Source: Planctomycetota bacterium (lineage in GTDB: Bacteria > Planctomycetota > Planctomycetia > Pirellulales > PNKZ01). Taken from it: a stretch of DNA of 64,000 bases. The position numbers were made by a program, and so were the translations under genes. Shown in pieces: positions 42,671-50,707 of the stretch (positions within the stretch are counted from its first letter, which is position 1; each line of letters opens with the position of its first letter). The notes under the pieces were generated by a model. The model searched no databases, was not told the DNA's origin, and saw nothing but the letters and a program-made list of their open reading frames with translations. The stretch is from the NCBI GenBank assembly GCA_018242585.1, contig JAFEBQ010000035.1, positions 1 through 64,000 on the forward strand. The letters are read 5' to 3'.

Positions 42671-43015
42671 ATGTCCACAACTCCCAAGCCCGGCGACGCC
42701 GCCGCTGCGAACCAGGTGCAAGTCCGCTTTGACGAATCGAAGCTGGTGGCGATGTACGCCAATTTTGTCCGCGTCACTCCCACGCCCGAGGAGTTGGTCC
42801 TCGACTTCTGCCTGAACGCCCATCCGCTGGGGGCGACCGAGGATCCGATTCCAGTCGGCCAGCGGATTGTGATGAACTATTACTGCGCCAAGCGGATGAT
42901 GATGGTCTTGCACCAGCAGTTGTCGCGCCACGAAGCGGCCTTCGGCGTGCTCGAAACCGACGTGCAGCGTCGGCTGATTCCCTCGGCCCGACAAGGGCAG
43001 CAGCGGGGCGAGTAG
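42671..43015 (+). CDS. DUF3467 protein
   Basis: The 114-aa protein matches DUF3467, small proteins of unknown role found in many bacteria. FDESKLVAMYANFVRVTPTPEELVLDFCLNAHPL and VGQRIVMNYYCAKRMMMVLHQQLSRHEAAFGVLETDVQRRL cover the conserved region. ATG 42671 has AGGAG 8 bases upstream, which sets the start against a longer open frame from 42569. Confidence 0.88.
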   Translation: MSTTPKPGDAAAANQVQVRFDESKLVAMYANFVRVTPTPEELVLDFCLNAHPLGATEDPIPVGQRIVMNYYCAKRMMMVLHQQLSRHEAAFGVLETDVQRRLIPSARQGQQRGE

Positions 43016-43066
43016 ATAAAACCACTGGTGCGGCCTGGCCTGCTTGGCAGGCTGACGCGCGATTCG

Positions 43067-43089
43067 CACTGGTGGCCTAGCCACCAGTG
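43067..43089. repeat. short perfect palindrome
   Basis: CACTGGTGGC (43067-43076), loop CTA and GCCACCAGTG (43080-43089). A partial copy ACCACTGGTG sits 46 bases upstream at 43021. No T-run. It belongs to the same style of palindromes seen near 32400-32670 and 25630. Confidence 0.7.
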
Positions 43090-43150
43090 GCGCTATGTCG
43101 GCGATGTGTTTCGATCATTGCTCCTCAGCGCTTAGGGTGCGGCGGATAAT

Positions 43151-44254
43151 ATGTCCTGGTATCACCTGACTGATCCTAGCTCGACCCCTTCGCCGGCGTT
43201 GCTGGTCTATCGCCAGCGCGTCGTGGATAACATCCAGCGGATGGTCGCCATCGCGCAGAATCCAAATCGGCTCCGCCCGCACGTCAAAACGCACAAAATG
43301 GCCGAAGTCGTCGCGCTCGAGCAGGCCGCCGGGATCGACAAGTTCAAGTGCGCGACGATCGCCGAGGCCGAGATGACCGCCCGCTGCGGCGCGGCTGACG
43401 TGTTGATCAGCTACCCGCAGGTGGGGCCGAATATCGGCCGGTTGGTCAAGTTGGCCGAGACGTTTCCCGACACGCGCTGGTCGGTCACGTTCGACAACCT
43501 GGAACAGATGCTCGCCCTGGACGAAGCCGCCGCGCCAGTCTCGGGACGCATTGAGATGCTGTTGGACCTCGACGTCGGCATGCACCGCACCGGCGTGGCG
43601 CCCGACGAAACCGCGGTGGCCTGGTATCGGCGTTTGGCCGAGGCCCGGCATGTGCGCCCCGGCGGTTTGCACCTCTATGACGGTCACATTCGCCAGCGCG
43701 ACGTCGCCGAGCGTCGGGCGGCGGTCGACGAGGCCTTTGCTCCGGTGGCCGAGCTACGCACCTTTTTGAAGTCGCAATCGTTGCCGGTGCCGCGCGTGGT
43801 GGCCGGTGGTTCGTTCAGCTTTCCGATTCACGCCCATCGAGCGGACGTGGAACTGAGCCCTGGGACGACGACCTTCTGGGACCGTGGGTATGGTATAAAC
43901 ATTCCCGACCTGCCGTTTGAGCCGGCGGTGATGCTGCTCACCCGAGTCGTCAGCCGACAGCCCGGCAATCAGCTCTGTCTGGACCTGGGCTACAAAGCCG
44001 TCTCGGCCGATCAGGCCGACGGTCGCGTTTACTTTCCCGACTTGCCCGACGCGCGAATGGTGGGCCATAGCGAAGAGCATCTGGTCGTTGAATCGGCGGC
44101 GGGCGCGAACCTGCGGGTGGGCGACGTCCTCTACGGGATGCCGTGGCATGTCTGCCCAACCGTGGCCTTGCATGCCGAAGCGCTGGTCGTGCATCGCGGC
44201 CAGGTGATCGATCGCTGGGCTGTCGCGGCGCGCGATCGCCGCTTGACGATCTAA
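43151..44254 (+). CDS. D-threonine aldolase / D-serine dehydratase-like PLP enzyme
   Basis: The 367-aa PLP enzyme of the alanine-racemase fold is similar to D-threonine aldolases and D-serine dehydratases, which cleave or deaminate D-hydroxyamino acids. RPHVKTHK carries the probable PLP lysine K46. IDKFKCATIAEAEMTARCGAADVLISYPQVG and LDVGMHRTGV follow. PWHVCPTVALH near the C-terminus has H333 and C335, the metal ligands of this family. The exact reaction is uncertain. It is 35 bp upstream of the KaiC-like gene on the same strand. Confidence 0.85.
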   Translation: MSWYHLTDPSSTPSPALLVYRQRVVDNIQRMVAIAQNPNRLRPHVKTHKMAEVVALEQAAGIDKFKCATIAEAEMTARCGAADVLISYPQVGPNIGRLVKLAETFPDTRWSVTFDNLEQMLALDEAAAPVSGRIEMLLDLDVGMHRTGVAPDETAVAWYRRLAEARHVRPGGLHLYDGHIRQRDVAERRAAVDEAFAPVAELRTFLKSQSLPVPRVVAGGSFSFPIHAHRADVELSPGTTTFWDRGYGINIPDLPFEPAVMLLTRVVSRQPGNQLCLDLGYKAVSADQADGRVYFPDLPDARMVGHSEEHLVVESAAGANLRVGDVLYGMPWHVCPTVALHAEALVVHRGQVIDRWAVAARDRRLTI

Positions 44255-44289
44255 GTCGCTCTCATTTACTGCAAGGTTCAGCACCGCGC

Positions 44290-45171
44290 ATGGCCGAAAC
44301 TCGCTACTCGACGGGCGTTCCGGGACTCGACGACATGCTCGGCGGCGGCTTGTTGCCCGGCACGCTGACCGTGGTGCTGGGAGCGACCGGCATCGGCAAG
44401 ACGCAATTGGGGGTCCACTTTGCCGCGGCCAGCGGACCAAATGAGCGACGGCGCGGCATCTTTTTCGACATGGGCTGCCGCGGCGACGCCCAGAACCATC
44501 AGCAATACGCCCGGCGGATGTATGACTGGCCGCTCGTGCCGGTCGACCCGAGCAAAGCGCCGGTGGTGGCCGATTTCTTCGCGCCTGGTCGCGCGCACGG
44601 CGACTATTTGCACGTCTTCGACTATCACGGCCGCCGCGTGACGCGCTCGGACCTGGGATTCGAGGCCTGGCAAGATTGGCAAGCCGAAATCGCCCGCAAG
44701 CTGGGGGTGACGATCGCCTTTTGCTACGGCAACTTCGTGCAAGGGGCGCGGCGGGTGGTGATCGATGGCATCGAGCCGGTCGACAAGCCAAGCGAGTCGA
44801 TCCAGTTCGAGCTGTTCGAGTACCTCTACCATCAACTGTTTCGCAAGGACGCCGAGTGGGTGGCGCGCGATCTGTTCCGCGAGCATTACCGCGAATTCGC
44901 CACCGCGGCCGCCGAGCACACGTATCCGGCTGGCGAAGTGGCGAGTCTGCTGCTGGTGACCACGGCCGAGACGATGCTCGAACAGTTGATCAGCCGGCCG
45001 CTCGACGAAGGGGACACGCTGGCCAATGCCAACACGCTGATCTACCTGGGCAAATTGCGCGAAGGGAACAGTCTGAAGCGCGCGGTCTACGTGGCCAAGC
45101 ATCGCGGCAGCGCGTGCAGCGATGAGATCGTACCCTTCACGATTGGCGATCGCGGCTGGCAGATGGAATAG
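44290..45171 (+). CDS. KaiC-like RecA-fold ATPase
   Basis: This 293-aa RecA/KaiC-domain protein starts TRYSTGVPGLDDMLGGGLLPGTLTVVLGATGIGKTQL with the P-loop GATGIGKT at 31-38. A Walker-B-like strand is RRVVIDGIEPVDKP. The C-terminal half lacks the second KaiC domain, so it is a single-domain member. The family's members act in clock, signalling or unknown roles. ATG 44290 matches the family start, and the frame open from 44143 overlaps the preceding gene. Confidence 0.78.
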   Translation: MAETRYSTGVPGLDDMLGGGLLPGTLTVVLGATGIGKTQLGVHFAAASGPNERRRGIFFDMGCRGDAQNHQQYARRMYDWPLVPVDPSKAPVVADFFAPGRAHGDYLHVFDYHGRRVTRSDLGFEAWQDWQAEIARKLGVTIAFCYGNFVQGARRVVIDGIEPVDKPSESIQFELFEYLYHQLFRKDAEWVARDLFREHYREFATAAAEHTYPAGEVASLLLVTTAETMLEQLISRPLDEGDTLANANTLIYLGKLREGNSLKRAVYVAKHRGSACSDEIVPFTIGDRGWQME

Positions 45172-45178
45172 CCTAGCG

Positions 45179-45206
45179 ATTAGCGGTTAGCTATTAGCGA
45201 TTAGAC
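45179..45206. repeat. 28-bp intergenic repeat, copy 1
   Basis: ATTAGCGGTTAGCTATTAGC followed by GATTAGAC lies just after the KaiC-like stop codon. A second copy with one mismatch is at 46741-46768, just after the lpxA stop. The unit itself contains near-repeats of TTAGCGATTAG. Confidence 0.75.
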
Positions 45207-45227
45207 CAAGGCATAAAAAAGGCTGCG

Positions 45228-45545
45228 CTAGCGCCGTGGGCCGAGCATGTGGGCCCGGGCCTTGGCGTCTTCGGCTTCCTGGATGCGACCCGCACGGACG
45301 CACGTCACGCTGAGGGCCGTGAAGCTGAATGAGTCGTTGGGCTGCAATTCACAGACCCGCTGGGCGTGACGAATCGCCTCGTCGTGTTGGCCCAGCTTGC
45401 CCAGCACGATGGCCAGCTTGGAATGGGCCAGGGCAAAGGCCTCGTCCTGGGCCAGGATTTCCTGCAATTTGGCCACGGCTTCGGGGAGTTTTCCTTCGTC
45501 TTTCAGGGCGTCGGCCTGATCGACCAGTTCAAATTTGCTGGGCAT
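45228..45545 (-). CDS. tetratricopeptide-repeat protein, 105 aa
   Basis: This small soluble protein is made of about three TPR helices pairs: FELVDQADALKDEGKLPEAVAKLQEILAQDEAFALAHSKLAIVLGKLGQHDEAIRHAQRVCELQPNDSFSFTALSVTCVRAGRIQEAEDA. Such proteins mediate protein-protein contacts. No signal peptide. It converges with the KaiC-like gene and diverges from lpxA. No partner is evident. Confidence 0.82.
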   Translation of the reverse strand: MPSKFELVDQADALKDEGKLPEAVAKLQEILAQDEAFALAHSKLAIVLGKLGQHDEAIRHAQRVCELQPNDSFSFTALSVTCVRAGRIQEAEDAKARAHMLGPRR

Positions 45546-45883
45546 GAGAATTCTTGATGGTGCTAGCAGAAGTGGGATGGATTGCGACCGCCGTTTGTGG
45601 GTATTCTACGCCCCCTTCAAGGCCGGCGGTACCAGAGAGTTGCGGAGGTTTCCGCCACGCCATGCTACCAGATGCCGGCCGCGTGAGGGGACGAAAAAGG
45701 TCGCCGACTGTTTTTCGGGTTAAGCCTGTCCGAACCGTCTAACCGATACCACCGTTAGACCGCGGCCACCGGTCACGCCGGCCCGCATCACTCGCCATGC
45801 CCGCGCGAGAGTCCTTCGACCACCGCCGTCGAAGCACACGCCACAACGGCAGTCGGGCCCGGATCGAACAAGGGATTCACGCC

Positions 45884-46735
45884 GTGGGCATTCATCCGCT
45901 GGCTGTGGTCGACTCACGCGCCCAGATTGGCGCGAATGTCGACATCGGACCCTTCGCCATCGTCGAAGCCGACGCCGTCATCGGCGACGACTGCACCATC
46001 GACGCCTACGCCATGATCAAGTCGGGCGTCAAGATGGGCCCGCGGAACCATGTCTTTGAACGAGCCGTCATCGGCGGCGCGCCGCAGCACCTGCGGGTGC
46101 CCGATGAGATTGGCGACGTGGTAATCGGCGAAGGCAACACGTTCCGCGAGAACGTGACGATCCACCGGGCCCTGCATGCCGGCGCGACGACTCAACTGGG
46201 CGACAATAACTTTCTGATGGTCGGCGTTCACGTCGCCCACGATTGCGTCGTGGGAAGCAACGTGATCTTCGCCAATGGCTCAATGCTGGCTGGCCACGTT
46301 ACCGTGGAAGATCGGGCCTATATCTCCGGCGGCGTCGCCGTGCATCAGTTCTGCCGCGTCGGCAAGCTGGTCATGGTTGGCGGCACCGCATTGGTCACCA
46401 AGGACGTGCCTCCGTACGTCACGATTGACGGCTGTACGGGTTACGTTGTGGGGTTAAACTCCGTGGGCTTGCGCCGGGCTGGTTATACGGCCGCGCAAAT
46501 TGCCGAACTCAAGGCCGCCTATCGCGTGATTTACCGCAGCAGCCTCCGCTGGCAGGAGATCATCGAACGACTCAAGGCCGAGTTCACCAACGAGCCCGCC
46601 GCCGATTACGGCCGCTTCCTGCCGCTTGTCACACGGGGCATTATTAACGAACGCCGCTTGCCGCCGGGCGTGGGTGTGAAGATCGGCGAAGAAGCCACGG
46701 TCGTGCAGAACGATTCGCAGCGGAAGGTTGGTTAA
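45884..46735 (+). CDS. lpxA: acyl-[ACP]-UDP-N-acetylglucosamine O-acyltransferase
   Basis: LpxA catalyses the first step of lipid A synthesis. The protein is a left-handed beta-helix of hexapeptide repeats (IHPLAVVDSRAQIGANVDIGPFAIVEADAVIGDDCTIDAYAMIKSG), with IGGAPQHLRVPDE and the catalytic-His segment MVGVHVAHDCVVG. Its C-terminal helical region (LNSVGLRRAGYTAAQIAELKAAYRVIYRS) is typical. Start GTG 45884 is chosen because AAGGGA lies about 9 bases upstream and it gives 283 aa; an ATG at 45797 adds a basic stretch unlike the family. Confidence 0.88.
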   Translation: MGIHPLAVVDSRAQIGANVDIGPFAIVEADAVIGDDCTIDAYAMIKSGVKMGPRNHVFERAVIGGAPQHLRVPDEIGDVVIGEGNTFRENVTIHRALHAGATTQLGDNNFLMVGVHVAHDCVVGSNVIFANGSMLAGHVTVEDRAYISGGVAVHQFCRVGKLVMVGGTALVTKDVPPYVTIDGCTGYVVGLNSVGLRRAGYTAAQIAELKAAYRVIYRSSLRWQEIIERLKAEFTNEPAADYGRFLPLVTRGIINERRLPPGVGVKIGEEATVVQNDSQRKVG

Positions 46736-46740
46736 TCGCG

Positions 46741-46768
46741 ATTAGCGGTTAGCCATTAGCGATTAGAC
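46741..46768. repeat. 28-bp intergenic repeat, copy 2
   Basis: This second copy of the ATTAGCGGTTAGC…GATTAGAC unit begins 5 bp after the lpxA stop codon, with a single C/T difference from the copy at 45179. Both copies sit directly behind a plus-strand gene. Confidence 0.75.
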
Positions 46769-46791
46769 AAGAATTGCGATAAGGCCATGCA

Positions 46792-46820
46792 AACCCAGAG
46801 GTTTAGCTCCTGGGTTTTTT
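46792..46820 (+). terminator. intrinsic terminator after lpxA
   Basis: AACCCAGAGG-tttag-CTCCTGGGTT forms a stem with one mismatched position, followed by TTTT. It lies 57 bp past the lpxA stop. Confidence 0.75.
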
Positions 46821-46840
46821 GTTGCGCAATCGGAATTTGA

Positions 46841-46945
46841 ACCGCAAAGACGCGAAGGACGCAAAGAAGACCGTAGACACTCAAGTAATCGTTCTGTACA
46901 TCTGCCCGCCGCGCATTCCCTTTGCGCTCTTTGCGTCTTTGCGGT
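46841..46945. repeat. inverted-repeat intergenic element (CGCAAAGACGC type)
   Basis: ACCGCAAAGACGCGAAGGAC continuing GCAAAG (46841-46866) is matched in reverse complement at 46920-46945 with three mismatches across 26 bp. Read in frame it yields the QRRKERKG…LCVLRVFAV peptide seen as a spurious 'hypothetical protein' in many genomes. It is a known style of dispersed palindromic sequence, not a gene. Confidence 0.7.
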
Positions 46946-46950
46946 GAAAT

Positions 46951-46984
46951 AAAAAAGCCCAAGGAAAGAGTTCCCCTGGGCTTT
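46951..46984 (-). terminator. intrinsic terminator after ppdK
   Basis: Read on the minus strand: AAAGCCCAGGGGAA, a short loop, then TTCCTTGGGCTTTTTT. Stem of about 11 pairs with one mismatch and a run of six T. It lies about 40 bp past the ppdK stop. Confidence 0.85.
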
Positions 46985-47023
46985 GATTGTTAATACACGA
47001 GGTCGCCATCCAGCGACGCCGTG

Positions 47024-49759
47024 TTACTTCTTCTTGGCCTTGTCGGCCACGGCGGCTTGGGCGGCAGCCAGCCGGGCAATCGGCACGCGGAACGGCGAGC
47101 AACTGACGTAGTCGAGCCCGATCGTGTGGCAGAACACCACGCTGGCCGGATCGCCACCGTGTTCGCCGCAGATGCCGATCTTCAGATCCTTGCGGATGCT
47201 GCGACCCTTTTCCACACCTACCTTCATCAGGGCGCCAACGCCGTCCTGGTCGATCGTCTGGAACGGATCATTTGGGACGATGTCCGTTTCCTTGTAGTGG
47301 TTGATAAAGCCGCCGTAGTCGTCGCGGCTCATGCCCAAGGTGGTCTGCGTCAGGTCGTTGGTGCCAAAGCTGAAGAACTCGGCACCGCTGGCGATCTGAT
47401 CGGCCACGGCACAGGCCCGCGGCACTTCGATCATCGTACCGACCAGATAGTCGACCTTCACACCGGTCTCGGCGAACACCTTGTCAGCTTGTTCGCGGAT
47501 GACCTTTTCCTGGTTCTTGAACTCGGTCACAAAGCCGACCAATGGAATCATCACCTCCGGCTTCACATCGATACCCGACTTCTTGACGGCGCAGGCCGCC
47601 TCGAAGATCGCCCGCGCTTGCATGGCGGTGATTTCGGGGTAGACGATGCCCAAGCGGCAGCCGCGGTGGCCGAGCATGGGGTTCGCTTCGTGCAGTTCAT
47701 GCACGCGGCGCGAAATGTAATCGACGGGGATGCCCGTCTTGGCCGCCAGGGCCGACTGGGCCGCGTGGTCGTGCGGCAGGAACTCATGCAGCGGCGGATC
47801 CAACAGGCGAATCGTCACCGGTCGGCCATTCATGGCCCGGAACAGCCCGTCAAAGTCCTTGCGCTGGAAGGGCAGCAACTTGGCCAGTGCCTTCTCGCGA
47901 GCCGGCAGGTCGGCCGCCAGGATCATCTCGCGGAACTCGTCCACGTGATCAAAGAACATGTGCTCGGTTCGGCACAGGCCGATCCCCTCGGCGCCGAACG
48001 AGACGGCTTCGCTGGCTTGCTTGGGCTCGTCCGCGTTGGTGCGAACCTTCAGCTTGCGATGCTGGTCGACCCAGGTCATCAGCTTGGCGTAACGCTGATA
48101 GACCGGCGACTCCTCGGCCTTCATCGTCTTGGTGATCAACACCTGGATGACTTCGCTGGGCTTGGTTTCGACCTTGCCCGAGAAGACTTCGCCGGTGAAG
48201 CCGTCGACGCAGATGTATTCGCCTTCTTTGAAGACCTTGCCGCCGACGGTCAGGGTAGCGGCTTCGTAGTCGATGTTCAGTTCCGATGCGCCCACGACGC
48301 AGACCTTGCCCATCTGCCGGCTGACCAGCGCGGCGTGCGAACTGGCGCCGCCGAAGGCGGTCAGAATGCCCTTGGCGGCTTTCATGCCGCGCAAGTCTTC
48401 GGGCGTGGTCTCGCGACGGACCAGAATCAATTCGACATTCGGGTTGGCGAGGAACTTCTTTTCGGCGTCATCGGCGTGGAAGACGATCTGGCCCGTGGCG
48501 GCGCCAGGGCCCGCGTTGATCCCCTTGGTCATCAAGCGGCCCGCGGCCACTGCGGCCTTCTTGCCAGCCTGATCAAACACGGGCTGCAACAACTGGTTCA
48601 AGTCGTCGGCCGGAATCCGCTTGGCCGACAACGCTTCTTCCGCGGTGATCTTGCCTTCGTCGACCAGGTCGACCGCAATCCGCACGGCCGCGAAACCGGT
48701 TCGCTTGGCGTTGCGGGTTTGCAGCATCCAGACCTTGCCACGCTCGACGGTGAACTCGATGTCCTGCACGTCCTTGTAGTGCCCTTCGAGAATCTTGCCG
48801 ATGTTGTCCAACTCGGCATACGCCTTGGGCATCGCCTTGGCCAGGGTTTCCTCGATCCGTTCCGGAGTGCGGATGCCGGCCACGACGTCCTCGCCCTGGG
48901 CGTTAATCAGATAGTCGCCGCAATAGCCCGGCGTCCCCAGCGCGCCGTCGCGTGTCAGCGCCACGCCCGTCGCACAGTCGTCGCCCAGGTTGCCGAACAC
49001 CATCGCCTGGACGTTGACGGCGGTGCCCCACTCGTGAGGAATGCCGTAGGTGCGGCGATACACCATCGCCCGGTCGTTCATCCAGCTATTGAACACGGCG
49101 CCGATCGCGCCCCAAACCTGCTGCTTGGGATCGTTCGGAAAGTCCTTGCCCGTGCGCTGCTTGATGGCGGCCTTGAACTCGGCGACCAGTTCCTTCAACT
49201 GGGCCACGCTCAGTTCGTTGTCGAACTTGACCTTGGCGGCGTGCTTTTTCTTTTCGAGCAGTTCCTCGAATGGATCGATGTCGGTCTTCTTCTCGGGCTT
49301 CAGGCCCAGCACTACGTCGCCGTACATCTGCACAAAGCGGCGATAGCTGTCCCAGGCGAACCGCTCGTTGCCCGAGGCCTTGGTCAGGGCCTGGACCGTG
49401 GTGTCGTTCAAGCCGATGTTCAACACCGTGTCCATCATGCCCGGCATCGAGTCGCGAGCGCCCGAGCGGCACGAGACCAACAGCGGGTTGGTCGGATCGC
49501 CGAACTTCTTGCCCATTTCCTTTTCGAGCTTGGCCATGGCCGCTTCGACCTGGCCGGCGAGTTCGGGCGGATATTGCTTGCCGTTGGCGTAGTAATACGT
49601 GCAAACGTGGGTGCCGATGGTGAAGCCGGCCGGCACGGGCAGGCCGATCTTGGTCATTTCGGCGAGGTTGGCCCCCTTGCCCCCGAGGAGTTCGCGCATC
49701 GAGGCGTCGCCGTCGGTGCCGGTTTGTCCAAACGAATAGACGTACTTCGTACTAGCCAT
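47024..49759 (-). CDS. ppdK: pyruvate, phosphate dikinase
   Basis: PpdK interconverts pyruvate + ATP + Pi and PEP + AMP + PPi. The full 911-aa protein shows the N-terminal nucleotide domain ([33 protein letters not shown]), the phospho-His loop [16 protein letters not shown] (about 455-470), and the C-terminal PEP/pyruvate barrel with [20 protein letters not shown] and the CGEHGGDP active-site loop. Length is normal. A same-length antisense open frame is a GC artefact. Monocistronic, with a clear terminator. Confidence 0.97.
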   Translation of the reverse strand: MASTKYVYSFGQTGTDGDASMRELLGGKGANLAEMTKIGLPVPAGFTIGTHVCTYYYANGKQYPPELAGQVEAAMAKLEKEMGKKFGDPTNPLLVSCRSGARDSMPGMMDTVLNIGLNDTTVQALTKASGNERFAWDSYRRFVQMYGDVVLGLKPEKKTDIDPFEELLEKKKHAAKVKFDNELSVAQLKELVAEFKAAIKQRTGKDFPNDPKQQVWGAIGAVFNSWMNDRAMVYRRTYGIPHEWGTAVNVQAMVFGNLGDDCATGVALTRDGALGTPGYCGDYLINAQGEDVVAGIRTPERIEETLAKAMPKAYAELDNIGKILEGHYKDVQDIEFTVERGKVWMLQTRNAKRTGFAAVRIAVDLVDEGKITAEEALSAKRIPADDLNQLLQPVFDQAGKKAAVAAGRLMTKGINAGPGAATGQIVFHADDAEKKFLANPNVELILVRRETTPEDLRGMKAAKGILTAFGGASSHAALVSRQMGKVCVVGASELNIDYEAATLTVGGKVFKEGEYICVDGFTGEVFSGKVETKPSEVIQVLITKTMKAEESPVYQRYAKLMTWVDQHRKLKVRTNADEPKQASEAVSFGAEGIGLCRTEHMFFDHVDEFREMILAADLPAREKALAKLLPFQRKDFDGLFRAMNGRPVTIRLLDPPLHEFLPHDHAAQSALAAKTGIPVDYISRRVHELHEANPMLGHRGCRLGIVYPEITAMQARAIFEAACAVKKSGIDVKPEVMIPLVGFVTEFKNQEKVIREQADKVFAETGVKVDYLVGTMIEVPRACAVADQIASGAEFFSFGTNDLTQTTLGMSRDDYGGFINHYKETDIVPNDPFQTIDQDGVGALMKVGVEKGRSIRKDLKIGICGEHGGDPASVVFCHTIGLDYVSCSPFRVPIARLAAAQAAVADKAKKK

Positions 49760-49925
49760 TGACGATGGTCCTTAGCGAATTGGCGTAAATCAGATTAGCC
49801 CAACAGTTTAGTGGTGCTCGGGCCAGATCGTCAAGGAGCCGACGGCCGCCAACGTAAACAAAAGCCGGATGGGACGTTACTCTGCCACGTTGAGAAAAAA
49901 GCCGCTTACGGGCCGGCGAGGCAAT

Positions 49926-49954
49926 TTGACACAATATCCCAAAAAAGGGATAAT
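49926..49954 (+). promoter_or_regulatory. toxin-antitoxin promoter with internal operator palindrome
   Basis: TTGACA (49926-49931), a 17-base spacer and GATAAT (49949-49954) form a near-consensus promoter. TATCCC-aaaaaa-GGGATA (49935-49952) is a perfect palindrome lying between and over these boxes. This is the expected place for autorepression by the antitoxin. The predicted start, 6-8 bases after the -10, falls on the ATGs at 49958/49961. Confidence 0.8.
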
Positions 49955-49960
49955 AAAATG

Positions 49961-50350
49961 ATGGGAGATGAAGGCGAGCAACCTGACTTGAAGCCGTTGG
50001 AATGGGTGGCTTCATCCAAGGGCGATTTGATCGAGTTTCCGATTCCTGTCAGAAAGGAAATGGGCTTTGCGCTGTACCTGGCGCAACTGGGAGCGCGCTC
50101 GCCGAGCGCCAAGGCACTGCGCGGGTTCGGCGGCGCAGGCGTCGTCGAGATTGTCGTCACCCATGACGGCAATGCCTATCGCGGCGTGTATACGGTGCGG
50201 TTCGCCCAGGCGATCTATGTGTTGCACTGCTTCCAAAAGAAGTCTCATCGCGGCATCGCGACACCAAAGCCCCACATTGAGCTAATTGAGCAACGACTGA
50301 AAGTCGCCGAGGCGCATTACCAGCGTCACTACCAGAAACGCTCATCATGA
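49961..50350 (+). CDS. higB: HigB/RelE-type toxin (Gp49-like)
   Basis: The 129-aa protein has the Gp49/HigB-2 RNase fold pattern: WVASSKGDLIEFPIPVRKEMGFALYLAQLG, GGAGVVEIVVTHDGNAYRGVYTVRFAQAIYVLHCFQKKSHRGIATPKPHIELIEQRL. Such toxins cleave ribosome-bound mRNA. Two adjacent ATGs (49958 and 49961) are possible. The promoter predicts a start at the second, hence a leaderless message, although AAGGGA lies upstream. Toxin-first order and a 4-bp ATGA overlap with the antitoxin gene fit HigBA. Confidence 0.87.
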   Translation: MGDEGEQPDLKPLEWVASSKGDLIEFPIPVRKEMGFALYLAQLGARSPSAKALRGFGGAGVVEIVVTHDGNAYRGVYTVRFAQAIYVLHCFQKKSHRGIATPKPHIELIEQRLKVAEAHYQRHYQKRSS

Positions 50351-50673
50351 AGAAAAAACAACTCGTTCAACCCAGCAGCGGCGATGTGTTTCAGGACTTG
50401 CGGCTGCCTGATGCTCAGGAGTATTTGGCCAAGTCGCAGCTTGCCGCGCGCATCTTCCAGGTCATCAAAGCCCGCGGATTGACGCAAACAGCGGCGTCCA
50501 AAGTCTTGGGAATCAATCAGCCCAAGGTTTCGGCGTTGCTCAATGGCCGGCTCGACGGTTTCTCAACAGACCGGCTGATCCGGTTCTTGAATGCCCTGGG
50601 ATGCGACGTGCGAATTACAATTTCGACGCCTCACCCGCGTAAATCGGGGCACGTCGAAGTGCTCGCGGGCTAA
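50347..50673 (+). CDS. higA: HigA-type XRE-family antitoxin
   Basis: The 108-aa protein has a helix-turn-helix (LAARIFQVIKARGLTQTAASKVLGINQPKVSALLNGRLDGFSTDRLIRFLNALG) at about 32-85. It would bind both the toxin and the palindrome in the promoter. It overlaps the toxin gene by ATGA and is not followed by other plus-strand genes. Confidence 0.88.
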   Translation: MKKKQLVQPSSGDVFQDLRLPDAQEYLAKSQLAARIFQVIKARGLTQTAASKVLGINQPKVSALLNGRLDGFSTDRLIRFLNALGCDVRITISTPHPRKSGHVEVLAG

Positions 50674-50707
50674 TCGAGGCACTGATCGCTGGCGTCGCGA
50701 AGACGCA

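Noticed and set aside
46756-46962. 68-codon minus-strand frame with QRRKERKG…LCVLRVFAV
   Set aside because: It is the translated form of a dispersed inverted repeat and terminator sequences, a common annotation artefact.
47021-49762. 913-codon plus-strand open frame opposite ppdK
   Set aside because: It mirrors ppdK almost exactly and has the composition of a GC-driven antisense shadow. The minus-strand frame has all the family motifs.
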